64,000 bases of DNA. Origin: Thiosocius teredinicola (GTDB taxonomy: Bacteria > Pseudomonadota > Gammaproteobacteria > Chromatiales > Chromatiaceae). The notes beneath the pieces are model-generated. The model did not search any database, had not been told where the DNA came from, and saw only the letters and a program-made list of their open reading frames with translations. Made by a program: the position numbers and the translations under genes. Positions 25,989 through 35,143 of the stretch are shown here, one piece after another; the first letter of the stretch is position 1, and the number at the start of each line of letters is the position of its first letter. The DNA is taken from NCBI RefSeq assembly GCF_002009425.1, contig NZ_CP019936.1:2343297-2407296 (forward strand). The letters are read 5' to 3'.

Positions 25989-26949
25989 AGTCAGGCAACC
26001 AACCCGCGAGGGCGTCGAGCTCGGGGCAGCGATGAAACAGTTTCCACGCGCGCGGTGCCAGGCGGCTTGATAAAAGGCTGGCGAGGAACTCAGGATTGTG
26101 TCGCAGCGCGACGATCTCTTTGGCGAAACGTGGACGCATTGGCATCAGTTCGGGATAGTCCAGGATTAATTGGTCGACAACCCGCATCCCGGCGCCTGTC
26201 GCACGTGGGTACATCATGGCCTTGAGAATCAGCACGAATAATCTCGCGTCCAATGTCCGGGCGTGCCGGCCGCGTGAGGCAAAGCACGTATCGTAGACCA
26301 AACGGTCGACCAGCGTGTGGCGCCGCTCGTCATGGGTGTGTTCCTGGTGCACGGCAAGCCAGTTGGGTTCGGCCGCGCCAAGTGGTTCGTCGGCATCTGC
26401 TTTGCCGAGATCACGCGCCATCGCCAGCGACGATTCTTCGATGAAGAACAACAACCACAATGGATGCGCCAACCAACGGGCGGCCAACCCCATCGACTTG
26501 ATGAAACCGCGAATTTCCACCGATGGGGGAAAGAAGCAGAAATCCTTGTCGGCGTAGAGATCCGGCCTGCTTGCCTTGTTCAGTGCAACAAATGCCGCAT
26601 CGTGTTCTTCTTCTTCGCGCAACATCTCCGATACCAACTCGCTCAATACCGGATAGCCCGACTTAACAAGGCGTTTCACGATGGGTGGCAGGATGGCGTG
26701 AACCAGGTAACGCTCGAAGAGAACGACCACCTCATTGGTGCGCAAGGCATAGAGCTGTGAGTACCGCAGCTGGTGACGTGGTTCGAGATCTCGCCATATC
26801 GGGCTGTAGAAGAGTTGACTGTACTCAGCCGGAAGGAACAGCTTGTTGTGGTCTATCTGACCGAGCTGCACCTGCTTGGTCCGCCCATGCCCTGAGCGGA
26901 TTGCGTTGAGCATCTCGCATGCCAACGTCTCAGGATCTTTGCCAGCCAT
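25981..26949 (-). CDS. AurF-type di-iron N-oxygenase
   Basis: 322 aa. Matches the p-aminobenzoate N-oxygenase (AurF/CmlI) family: seven ligand positions are all visible in the known order, Glu in LFERYLV (about 79), ExxH in EEEEHDAAF (about 113-116), Glu in FIEESSLA (about 171), and HxxxExxH in HTHDERRH (about 204-211). AurF-like enzymes oxidise amines to hydroxylamines, nitroso, nitro or azoxy groups, although some members act on carbon. The start could be the ATG at 26949 or a GTG one codon earlier; both overlap the radical SAM gene. It suggests an N-oxidised product. Confidence 0.88.
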   Translation of the reverse strand: MAGKDPETLACEMLNAIRSGHGRTKQVQLGQIDHNKLFLPAEYSQLFYSPIWRDLEPRHQLRYSQLYALRTNEVVVLFERYLVHAILPPIVKRLVKSGYPVLSELVSEMLREEEEHDAAFVALNKASRPDLYADKDFCFFPPSVEIRGFIKSMGLAARWLAHPLWLLFFIEESSLAMARDLGKADADEPLGAAEPNWLAVHQEHTHDERRHTLVDRLVYDTCFASRGRHARTLDARLFVLILKAMMYPRATGAGMRVVDQLILDYPELMPMRPRFAKEIVALRHNPEFLASLLSSRLAPRAWKLFHRCPELDALAGWLPDYA

Positions 26950-28288
26950 CACTCAACTCAGACCATTGTCCGAAGTACATACCCTGTTTCTTGAACACCT
27001 CTTTGCGAAATACCGGATTGAACCGCAAGTAGGTGAACAGCCGGACGGGGTCTCGCAGATTGGTTTTGAAATCCAACATTCGGTGCACCAGCGACGGCAG
27101 CGAACTGAACGTTGAACGTGCCTCGAAGCAGGCCTCAGTGAGTTCGTCCGGCGTCATGCGAGCCGGTACGAACGGTGCGTAGTTGAAACGGTATGCGGGG
27201 TGCAGCCACCATTTGCCGTCATACAACAGACGGTTCTGATCGCGTAGCGAATCGTACAGTGGCGTGCCCGGATAGGGCGTCAGCATATTGAAGGCGGCAA
27301 AGGTGAACCGGCTTTCCAAGGCAAAATCCAGCGTGCGGCGTATCGAATCCCGGGTTTCGTGATCGTAGCCGAGGACGAACGCGGCCCAGGTCTGCAAGCC
27401 GTAGTCCCGCAGTATCTTGACCTGACTGCGGTAGCCATCGAAAGCCCGCAAATTATGTCCTTTGTGCATATCGCTCAGGTTGTCGGGCGTGATCGACTCG
27501 AAGCCGATGACATGCCCCAGGCAACCGCTCTGGATCATCAGGTCCATGAGTTCGGCGTCTCGCAACATATCGAGGCTGGATTGGCTCACCCAGCGGATCT
27601 TCAGCGGTATCAGGGCCTTGAACAGTTCCTTGGCGGCTTTGCGGTTGGCGCACAGATTGTCGTCGACAAAAAACACCAGGCGACGATTTTGGTCTGCAAT
27701 CTCCCGAACCACCTCGTCGACATGGCGTACGTAGTGGCGGCTATTGAAATACTGCGCAATCGTGCAGAAATTGCAGTGGAAATGACAGCCGCGTGAAAAC
27801 TGCATCAGGGTCATCGGCAGATAGCCTTTGCCGGCGAACAGGTCGCGCCGCGGAAGCACACCGGGATGGGCAACCCCGGGCGAGGCGCGATACACGCGTT
27901 TTAGCTGATGTTGTTCGGCATCCTCGAGCATGGATTGCCAGATCGTCTCGGCGTCGCCAAGCAAAATGGCGTCGGCATGTTCGAGGCATTCATCCGGGAC
28001 CAGGGTCGGATGAACGCCGCCCATGATGACGGGGACTCCACGTCGGCGATACTCGGACGCGATTTCGTAGGCACGCTTTGCCGTGTAGGTTTCGACGGTG
28101 ATGGCGACCAGGTCGGTTGGCTCGTCGAACGCAATGCTTTCCATTCGATCGTCAAAGAAGCAAACGGAATGATGCGGCGGCGTCAGGGCAGCCAGCACAC
28201 CGATCTGTAGCGGCTCCATTCGCCCTTCGTCGATATAAGGGCCGTGTAGCATGCGGCCTATGTTAGGTTTGATCAGCGTAAGCTTCAT
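26930..28288 (-). CDS. B12-binding-domain radical SAM enzyme (copy A)
   Basis: 452 aa from the ATG giving MKLTLIKPNIGR. The N-terminal Rossmann-like B12-type domain (about 1-140; VIMGGVHPTL, HADAILLGDAE) lacks the classic DxHxxG cobalamin-base motif, as in many BchE/HpnJ relatives. The radical SAM core has CHFHCNFC (cysteines about 168, 172, 175), FVDDN, GFES, and YPGTPLYDSL near the C-terminal domain. Such enzymes methylate, cyclise or couple unreactive carbons. Start overlaps the upstream radical SAM stop by about 26 bp. Paralogous to the three other copies here. Confidence 0.88.
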   Translation of the reverse strand: MKLTLIKPNIGRMLHGPYIDEGRMEPLQIGVLAALTPPHHSVCFFDDRMESIAFDEPTDLVAITVETYTAKRAYEIASEYRRRGVPVIMGGVHPTLVPDECLEHADAILLGDAETIWQSMLEDAEQHQLKRVYRASPGVAHPGVLPRRDLFAGKGYLPMTLMQFSRGCHFHCNFCTIAQYFNSRHYVRHVDEVVREIADQNRRLVFFVDDNLCANRKAAKELFKALIPLKIRWVSQSSLDMLRDAELMDLMIQSGCLGHVIGFESITPDNLSDMHKGHNLRAFDGYRSQVKILRDYGLQTWAAFVLGYDHETRDSIRRTLDFALESRFTFAAFNMLTPYPGTPLYDSLRDQNRLLYDGKWWLHPAYRFNYAPFVPARMTPDELTEACFEARSTFSSLPSLVHRMLDFKTNLRDPVRLFTYLRFNPVFRKEVFKKQGMYFGQWSELSDGWQRS

Positions 28289-29645
28289 CGGTTTGCGCCA
28301 CACTTCCCAGGTGGCGACCTTGTTTATTGCGGATTTCCGATCGAGAGATCCAGTTGGCCAACACGGCGATATCCAGGTTCTTCCACGACGTCTGTCCTAC
28401 AGGCCAAGGCATCAGTCGCGACGCAATTGAACCCGGGGCATAAAACCGAAGGCGCGCGTCGTAGCAGCCTTGCTCGAGTTGCTCCGGTGTCATGCCTTCG
28501 GGTCGGAAGATTGCTTGTCCATAGTGATAATCGGGTTCGAGCCACCAGCGGCGATGTAGCAAGCGGCCCTCCGTCCGCAGTCGGTCGTAGACGGGGCTTC
28601 CCGGCATCGGCGTCAGTGGATTGAAATTGGCAATGCACAGCTTCTGCTCAATGCTGAAATCGACGGTCTCGGCAAAGCTTGAAACGCTGTCGTTTGCATA
28701 CCCGAAAACAAAGGTGCCGTACACGAGAATGTTGCGTTGGCGCAGGCGCTGAAGTGCCTGCTCATAAGTAGGCCGGCCTTTGTTCCAGCCTTTTGCCATC
28801 TCTTTCAGGTTGTCGGCTTGGAGCGATTCGAAACCGATCAGCACCATGAAACAGCCACTCTCAGCCAGCAAATCGAGGACAGCTTCGTCGCGACAAACGT
28901 CGAGACTGATCTGACAGCACCACTGCTTGCGCCGATGGAACGGCACACTGCGGTTGTAACGCACCAGCACTTTCAGCAAGGCAATGAGGGCCGATTTCGA
29001 AGCAAACAGGTTGTCGTCGACGAAAAACACGCGACGATGCCTCGCCTCGTCAAATGCACGCACGGTCTGCTCGATGCTGTAAGCGGCCTGATGCGATCCA
29101 TAGAAAGATCGGATCGAGCAGAAGTCGCAGACGAAGCGACAACCGCGGCCATGTTGAATCAGCGATAGCGGAGCGTACCTTTTGTTGCGGAAGACACTGC
29201 GATCGGGTTGAACATGAAGTTGCGTTTGCGGCGACGTATCTCGGTATACAGCGCGCAGTTCGCCCGACATGAAGTCTTTGAGCAGTAACTGCCAGACGCC
29301 CTCTGCATCGCCCACGACAACCGCATCCGCATACTGCTGGACCTCTTCGGTACACAAGGTGGGGTGATAACCGCCCATGACGACGGGGATTCCACGGTCG
29401 CGGAAGTGCTGCGAGAGTTGATATGCGCGGCGCGCGGTGAATGTTTCGACGGTGATTGCCACCAGGTCTGCGGAGTGCTCCAGATCGATCGGTTCAACAC
29501 GCTCATCCATGAACGTGAAGGCGATATCGGGTGGAGTCAGCGACTTGAGCAAGGCCGGGGCGAGTGGCTCCATCGCATCTTTCGAGCGGAAATCTCCCAT
29601 GTTCGGGCGAATCATCAAGATACGTTCGAGTCGTCGCTTGGTCAT
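28263..29645 (-). CDS. B12-binding-domain radical SAM enzyme (copy B)
   Basis: 460 aa. B12-type domain about 1-140 (ITVETFTARRAYQLS, VVMGGYHPTLC, YADAVVVGDAEG), then the radical SAM core with CRFVCDFC (about 169-176), FFVDDNLF, ISLDVC, IGFES and MPGSPVYDRL. Closest to copies A and C by these shared words. ATG overlaps the GNAT-gene... neighbour on its 5' side by ATGA. A tail rich in polar residues (last about 40) is not shared with the others. Substrate unknown; one of four such enzymes in the operon. Confidence 0.88.
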   Translation of the reverse strand: MTKRRLERILMIRPNMGDFRSKDAMEPLAPALLKSLTPPDIAFTFMDERVEPIDLEHSADLVAITVETFTARRAYQLSQHFRDRGIPVVMGGYHPTLCTEEVQQYADAVVVGDAEGVWQLLLKDFMSGELRAVYRDTSPQTQLHVQPDRSVFRNKRYAPLSLIQHGRGCRFVCDFCSIRSFYGSHQAAYSIEQTVRAFDEARHRRVFFVDDNLFASKSALIALLKVLVRYNRSVPFHRRKQWCCQISLDVCRDEAVLDLLAESGCFMVLIGFESLQADNLKEMAKGWNKGRPTYEQALQRLRQRNILVYGTFVFGYANDSVSSFAETVDFSIEQKLCIANFNPLTPMPGSPVYDRLRTEGRLLHRRWWLEPDYHYGQAIFRPEGMTPEQLEQGCYDARLRFYAPGSIASRLMPWPVGQTSWKNLDIAVLANWISRSEIRNKQGRHLGSVAQTDEAYADQT

Positions 29646-30769
29646 AAGCAGGCGACTTCCGTGTGAAACGCTTGGCGTGCCGCGTCACGGGCAGCTTGGC
29701 GCCCTTCGTCCCAGTGCACCAGGAAAAACCGGCTTCGATAACGCAAAGCTCTCAGTTTGCGCAGCGCCGCCAGGTAGGGATGGGTATCCGCAAAACCCAG
29801 CACCACAGTATCAAGACGCCGGGTTCTTGCCAGGTTAAGCAGGCTGACAGCAAGCCCGGGAAGCGCCTGTTCGTTTCCTGCCATAATTGCAAGGTGCGAC
29901 AAAAAGGCCTGATTCAGCACTTTGCCGGGGCGCGGCAGGACAGGGTACCCGGCCAGTTTCAGCGGGACGTTCAGCAAACTCCGCGTACCGGCGAGAAGCG
30001 GCGCATAGCCTGTTACACGTTGCTGGCGGCATGCTCTCTGATCCCAGAGTGTTCCGCATCCGACCGGTTGTCCGTCTTTAAGCAGCAACAGGGTGTTCTC
30101 CATGTCCCAGCCGACTGTTCCGAGTGCTCGCAGTTCGGCGCTGTCCCAATAGGGATACATGCCGAACTGACGGCCGTAAGTTTGAAGCAGGGTGGCAATG
30201 CTGTCGAGGTCAGACGGTGAGGCCTGACGGATCTTGAATCCCCGTGGCACCTTGAGCGCGGCGAAACCCTGTTTGGTGCTGGCGACGAGCGTGACGAATT
30301 CCGATACTGGAAGATAGGTGGGCATGCCTTTGATACCCGAATTCAATAGGCGCGCTGCCGTGGTATTGTCGCTGAGGATGCTGGTCAGGTAGTAAGGCGT
30401 TTCTTGACGCCCATCGTTCAGCAACTCGCGGCATTGCTCGAATCCACGCAGAATCACCCGCGATCGTGCCCGCCAGTGCGGCAACACCCGCAACTGGCCC
30501 AGGTAACCCAGGCGCCGGTGTTCACCATTGATCCAGGCGCGGCGGACCGAGCGCGAGAAAAAACCGACCGGTTCGCCCTCATTCGTGCTGGCAAGCAGGG
30601 TGCGCGAGTCGCCCTCGATCGGGCAGGCCGCGAAATAACTCGGTTCGCGTTCGAAGCTGATCGTTGCCCAACCTGGTAATGGCGTCGAACTCAAGATGCT
30701 GCGCAGAGCGGCCTCGTCGTCGGCTCCTGCGTCGGTGAAGGCGTAGCGCGCAGTCGCAGTGCTACTCAC
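29642..30769 (-). CDS. GNAT-superfamily acyltransferase-like protein
   Basis: 375 aa, soluble. GNAT-like folds are suggested by SFEREPSYFAACP, GFFSRSVRRAWING, RLGYLGQLRVLPHWRARS (acetyl-CoA-loop region) in the N-terminal half and a second, more degenerate half (GFKIRQASPSDLDSIATLL onward). Probably transfers an acyl or aminoacyl group in the pathway. The GTG start overlaps the preceding radical SAM stop (GTGA) and is preceded by GGAGG, so coupling is strong. Catalytic residues cannot be assigned by eye. Confidence 0.65.
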   Translation of the reverse strand: MSSTATARYAFTDAGADDEAALRSILSSTPLPGWATISFEREPSYFAACPIEGDSRTLLASTNEGEPVGFFSRSVRRAWINGEHRRLGYLGQLRVLPHWRARSRVILRGFEQCRELLNDGRQETPYYLTSILSDNTTAARLLNSGIKGMPTYLPVSEFVTLVASTKQGFAALKVPRGFKIRQASPSDLDSIATLLQTYGRQFGMYPYWDSAELRALGTVGWDMENTLLLLKDGQPVGCGTLWDQRACRQQRVTGYAPLLAGTRSLLNVPLKLAGYPVLPRPGKVLNQAFLSHLAIMAGNEQALPGLAVSLLNLARTRRLDTVVLGFADTHPYLAALRKLRALRYRSRFFLVHWDEGRQAARDAARQAFHTEVACL

Positions 30770-32127
30770 TGGACCTCCAACAGGCTCCCTTTCCAGCCTT
30801 CGTCTCCCAGCGGGAAGTTGTTGCGCTGATCCACTTCGCGCCGGTGCATGAGATTGATCATCAGGTAATTGCGTGCCATGAAGGCATCACGGCCTGCGAG
30901 CTCACGCAACCAGCGGCTGCCTATGCTGCGCCAGCTGTAGAAACTTTTCCTCGCGCGCAGGCAGCCTTCGCGTATCGCGTGGTGGCTCAGCGATGCAGGG
31001 TGGAAAGGCACATCGTTGTATCGATAGCTGTCGTCCAGCCACCAAGCCGGGTAGCGCAGCCTGCCTTGCTGTTCCAATTGGCTGTACAGCGGTGTTCCGG
31101 GAAACGGTGTGAGATGGTTGAATGCCGCCAGATAGAAACCGTTGCTGATTGCAAAATCAGCTGCGGCGTCAAAGCTTTCTTGTTGATCGTTGTCATGCCC
31201 AAACGTGAAAGTGCCATACACCCGGATGCCATGGCGTTTGAGATTGTCCAGGGCTTGCGGATAGCCACCGCGCATCGTGTTGAATGCCTTGCCCATCGCT
31301 TTCAGATTGGTTCGGTCCAGGCTCTCGAAACCGATCAGGGCGCCGCGGCAGCCGCTGCGCCGGGCGAGTTCAAGGAATTCCTCGTCGTGCGCCGCGTCAA
31401 TCGACAGCTGCGTTACCCAGCGCAGCTGCAGGGGGATCAGTGCCTGCATGAACAACTTGGCCTCGGCCGGGTCGTTGGCGAAGTTGTCGTCGACAAAGAA
31501 AAAGAAGCGGTGCCGGGATTTCAGTGCGGCAAGCTCGTTGATCACACTGTCGAGTTCGCGGCGCGTACTCTTACGGTCGAAGAAGCTCTGAATCGCACAG
31601 AAGCGGCATTTGAAACGGCAGCCACGGGCCGTTTCAACCAAGCCTATCGGCAGATAACGCTTCTTGGCGAACAAGCTGCGGTCGTAGTGCGCTGAACCTT
31701 TGCCAAATCCGCTCTCGCCGCCATGGTAGGTCGCTTGAAGCGTTCCATGCCGGGCGTCGTCAAGCAGTTGCGCCCATACGCCTTCGGCCTCTCCAATCAC
31801 TACAGCCTCGGCGTAGCGCGCTGCATCCTCTGGTCGGAGGGTCGCGTGGAAGCCGCCCATCACCACCGGTACACCACGGCGACGGTATTCGGACGCAATC
31901 TGTGCCGCGCGGCGGAAGGTGTAGGTTTCCACGCTCAACGCAACCAGGTCGGTTGGCTCGTCGTAGGGAATGACCTCCATACGGTCGTCGTAGAAACGCA
32001 GTTCGATATCCGACGGTGTAAGTCCGGCAAGCGCGGCTATCGACAGGGGCTCCATCTGCCACGTGCCGATATAGCGCGTGTCACCCTGTTTTCGGCCAAT
32101 CGCCGGGTGAATCAATGTCAGCCGCAT
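30766..32127 (-). CDS. B12-binding-domain radical SAM enzyme (copy C)
   Basis: 453 aa. Opens MRLTLIHPAIGR, very like copy A. B12-type domain about 1-140 (VVMGGFHATL, YAEAVVIGEAEG), radical SAM cysteines CRFKCRFC (about 170-177), FFVDDNFAND, QLSIDAA, IGFESLDR, FPGTPLYSQL. Shared phrases with A (RMEV/RMES, YDEPTDLVA, SVETYT) indicate recent duplication. Overlaps copy D upstream by 10 bp. Substrate unknown. Confidence 0.88.
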   Translation of the reverse strand: MRLTLIHPAIGRKQGDTRYIGTWQMEPLSIAALAGLTPSDIELRFYDDRMEVIPYDEPTDLVALSVETYTFRRAAQIASEYRRRGVPVVMGGFHATLRPEDAARYAEAVVIGEAEGVWAQLLDDARHGTLQATYHGGESGFGKGSAHYDRSLFAKKRYLPIGLVETARGCRFKCRFCAIQSFFDRKSTRRELDSVINELAALKSRHRFFFFVDDNFANDPAEAKLFMQALIPLQLRWVTQLSIDAAHDEEFLELARRSGCRGALIGFESLDRTNLKAMGKAFNTMRGGYPQALDNLKRHGIRVYGTFTFGHDNDQQESFDAAADFAISNGFYLAAFNHLTPFPGTPLYSQLEQQGRLRYPAWWLDDSYRYNDVPFHPASLSHHAIREGCLRARKSFYSWRSIGSRWLRELAGRDAFMARNYLMINLMHRREVDQRNNFPLGDEGWKGSLLEVQ

Positions 32128-33527
32128 ACCGCCCGATTCTTGCTTTTTGAGCTTACGCTGATGTTCTCCGTTGTATCGGACTGAATCATGTGCAGCGGAT
32201 TGGAGAACAGGACATCGGTCTGCCAGTCACAGGTATAGAAACGGTCGAGGTTGTGGGCATAAAAGCGGTAACCGAGGTTCGCACTGATTGCCAAGGGTTT
32301 GACATTTCGTGCCTTTACCAAACGTTTGGCGATGGCTTTCCAGCCGTATACCTGCTGCCATGCTCGCTCATGACCGATACGCAACTCGTCGACCGTCATG
32401 TTCTTTGGTTGAAACACCACGTGTTGGCCGTCGTACAATTCCCAATTGTGGGTGAGGATGCGTCCTTCGGCCTGCAAGCGGCGATGGATCGGGGTGCCCG
32501 GGAAAGGTGTGAGCACGGCAAAGCGCGGCAGATCGATGCCGGCGTCGACGGCAAACTGCACCGTGGCGTCGAATACGTCCGGCGTGTCGTGATCCAGGCC
32601 AAAGACGAAGCACCCTTGTATCGCGATACCGAGTTTGTGCAGGTCGCCGATCAGTTGCTTGTAGCCGACTGAGGCATTGAAGCGCTTCTTGGCGTCGCGC
32701 AGGCTTTCCTCGGAGACGGTCTCCAGACCAAGCAACAGCCCTCGACAACCGCTCTTGGCCATCAGCTCCATCAGTTCATCATCATGCGCGATCAGCACGG
32801 TGGACAGGCCATACCATTGCACCCGCAGAGGCATCAGCGCACGAAACAGCGCTTTTGCATAATCCGTATCCGATACCAGGTTGAGATCGATGAAGATGAT
32901 CTTCTTCTTGCCCACCCGGCGAATGTCTTCGACTACCCAGTCGATCGGTTTCTGATACTGCTTTCTTCCCCAAGCGGCCGGCGCCACGCAAAACTCACAA
33001 TCGTGGGCGCATGAGCGTGTGGCTTCGAATACCGCCTGGGTGAGAAAGAGTCGTTTGTCGAAGAGTTCGCGGCGTGCGAACGGCATGTCGTCGAACGAAA
33101 GGTCGGGGCTCTGATAGTAGGCGGACTGCATGACACCCTGACTGAAGTCACGCAGCAGTTGGGGCCAAGACTGTTCCGCATATCCCACGCAAATGGCGTC
33201 GGCATATTGCCGGGCTTCGTGCGGCATCAGTGTGACGTGCGGCCCGCCGAGAACGACCGGGATTCCGCGTTCGCGGAAATGCTTGCTGAGTTCGTACGCC
33301 CGAGGTGCTGTGCCGGTGATTACGGTCATGCCGATGATATCGGCATCCAGGTCATCGGGGATGTCCTGAATGCCTTCGTCGATCAGCTCGATATGGGCGT
33401 CCAACTCGGCCGGAATCAATGCCGCCAGCGTCGTCAGAGTCAGTGGCTGGTACCGCAGGGACTTGCGAAAGATGCCCCCTTTATGCCGATAAAGCGGTCC
33501 TTTGGGTGAAATCAGTACGACCTTCAT
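32118..33527 (-). CDS. B12-binding-domain radical SAM enzyme (copy D, divergent)
   Basis: 469 aa. Same layout as A-C but more distant: MKVVLISPKGPLYRHKGG start, VVLGGPHVTL in the B12-type domain, cysteine motif CAHDCEFC (about 173-180) preceded by EATRS, FIDLNLVSD instead of FVDDN, LLLGLETVSEES, FPGTPIHRRL. The LxHxG/BchE-type fold is known for oxidative cyclisation, methylation and C-C coupling. First radical SAM gene of the operon, overlapping the GH3 stop by ATGA. Confidence 0.88.
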   Translation of the reverse strand: MKVVLISPKGPLYRHKGGIFRKSLRYQPLTLTTLAALIPAELDAHIELIDEGIQDIPDDLDADIIGMTVITGTAPRAYELSKHFRERGIPVVLGGPHVTLMPHEARQYADAICVGYAEQSWPQLLRDFSQGVMQSAYYQSPDLSFDDMPFARRELFDKRLFLTQAVFEATRSCAHDCEFCVAPAAWGRKQYQKPIDWVVEDIRRVGKKKIIFIDLNLVSDTDYAKALFRALMPLRVQWYGLSTVLIAHDDELMELMAKSGCRGLLLGLETVSEESLRDAKKRFNASVGYKQLIGDLHKLGIAIQGCFVFGLDHDTPDVFDATVQFAVDAGIDLPRFAVLTPFPGTPIHRRLQAEGRILTHNWELYDGQHVVFQPKNMTVDELRIGHERAWQQVYGWKAIAKRLVKARNVKPLAISANLGYRFYAHNLDRFYTCDWQTDVLFSNPLHMIQSDTTENISVSSKSKNRAVCG

Positions 33528-35143
33528 GTCTTCTCCAGCGCTCCGGTGCGCACGAAATACTCAAACCAACCGTCGTCCTTGTCGAGCGTTGGGACTTTGA
33601 TGGTAGCCAAAGGGGTTCCGCGTGTCTCTCTCAATCGCTGGGCGATGGCGGCAGACAGTCGTTTCACCCTGACGGCGCACACCGGCTTCAGTTGCCCGAT
33701 CGCGCGTGCGTGGCGATAGTGCAATACCTCACCCAATGCTTCCTCGACTCGCTGTGCCAAGCCTTTTGCCGACTCACGGTCGCTCGCACCGGCTTCGAGA
33801 AACAGGTAGTAGCCTCGGTTGTCCGGCGTCGGTGCGACAAAAGCGTCGATGCCGGTGGGCAAGCGTTGTTGAAGCAACGATTCATCAAGCTTCTCTCCGC
33901 ACAGGTCGACGCACAGATCGCCACGGCCGACAAAGGCCAATGTCGGCGTCTGCCGGTAGTACCCGGTTACGACAACACGGTCACCCGTGTCATACCGCCA
34001 AAGCCCCGAACGCGTAGTGACTACCACACGACCCTGATCGCCTTCCCGCCATTCCCACAGCGGCATGCAGGTGCCGTCGTCTCTGTGCAGTTCGAGAAAG
34101 CTGCTGTTGACGGCCGCCACCGGGTTTGGCGGTGCGGTCAAAGGTACGCTGACGGCAGCCTCGGTGGATATCAGTCCCTTGGGTTGAATTGATACATTTG
34201 GAAAGCGCCGCCGTAAACCGGCGATATGCCTTGCCGCCGAGCCTTCGGTCCAGCAACTGATCAGGTTCAGCATCGGCCAGAGTACACGTGTATCGAGAAC
34301 GTTTCCGCGGGTTGCATCGCGCAGCCGTTGCGCGGTTTGAACGCCGTTCGAGCACACGGCTGCGAGTGCCGGCTGCAGCGCTGGTGGAGGCCCGTGAGGT
34401 AACGGGTTGACCAACGCATCGGCGATCTTGTCTGTTTGCTCGATCAACACATCCAGCAGGGGATGCAGGAATGTCGGGCTCCAGATGGAGATGAAGTTCA
34501 GGTCATCTGCGGCAGCAAGAAACAGTGCTGACCAGAAGAGCCATTCGTCGGAATCCGACAGGGTCGATAGGGCGAGAGGTACCGCTGAAATATGGACGAG
34601 TAGCGACGCGGCGTCGCCGAAATAGATCGCATCGTCGCCGGATGCCCGATCGGCAAATGCCCCAGTGCCTGCCGGACTCAACGCCCAGTAGGCACGCCCT
34701 TGCGCAAAGCCCGGCACGGTACGGCACAGATCGCACAGCCACGGGTAGAGCGCGTGGCGAAAGCCATCGAGTCCGGCGTTGCTGTAGGGGATGAGCTTCG
34801 CAGCCAGCGTGGAACCGGAAGTCCATTCCTGGTGCACGACCGGCTCAGCACATAAGGTGCTTTGGCCTTTGCTCCATTTGGCCAGATCATGGGCTACGTC
34901 GTGATAGTCGACGATCGGCATCCGCTCGGCGTACTGGCCGTAGTTATTGATCGCCGAGAAATGAAACTTCTGGCCCAACTCGGCCCCGCTGTTGACGTCC
35001 AAGGCGTGCTGCAGGAAGTTCTCTTGGGCTGCGCGCGGTTGCCCACAGTCCCGCACAAACCGGGCGTGATAGCGTTGCGCTACGTCAAGCAGTTGATTCC
35101 AGGCGTTCGTCGCTGTCGTCACAGGGGGCTTCTGCCAGTCCAC
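33524..35143 (-). CDS. GH3-family acyl-adenylate-forming amido synthetase
   Basis: 539 aa, a member of the family best known from plant JAR1/GH3 auxin-amino acid synthetases. ATP-binding motif WTSGST (about 107-112) with AKLIPYS; a second nucleotide-loop motif YDTGDRV and a C-terminal lid domain with GRGDLCVDLCGEKL. These enzymes activate a carboxylate with ATP and transfer it to an amine. The GTG start overlaps the upstream GNAT-like gene by 59 bp, which is long; a GTG seven codons later (35122) is an alternative. It implies an amide (or similar) bond in the product. Confidence 0.85.
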   Translation of the reverse strand: MDWQKPPVTTATNAWNQLLDVAQRYHARFVRDCGQPRAAQENFLQHALDVNSGAELGQKFHFSAINNYGQYAERMPIVDYHDVAHDLAKWSKGQSTLCAEPVVHQEWTSGSTLAAKLIPYSNAGLDGFRHALYPWLCDLCRTVPGFAQGRAYWALSPAGTGAFADRASGDDAIYFGDAASLLVHISAVPLALSTLSDSDEWLFWSALFLAAADDLNFISIWSPTFLHPLLDVLIEQTDKIADALVNPLPHGPPPALQPALAAVCSNGVQTAQRLRDATRGNVLDTRVLWPMLNLISCWTEGSAARHIAGLRRRFPNVSIQPKGLISTEAAVSVPLTAPPNPVAAVNSSFLELHRDDGTCMPLWEWREGDQGRVVVTTRSGLWRYDTGDRVVVTGYYRQTPTLAFVGRGDLCVDLCGEKLDESLLQQRLPTGIDAFVAPTPDNRGYYLFLEAGASDRESAKGLAQRVEEALGEVLHYRHARAIGQLKPVCAVRVKRLSAAIAQRLRETRGTPLATIKVPTLDKDDGWFEYFVRTGALEKT

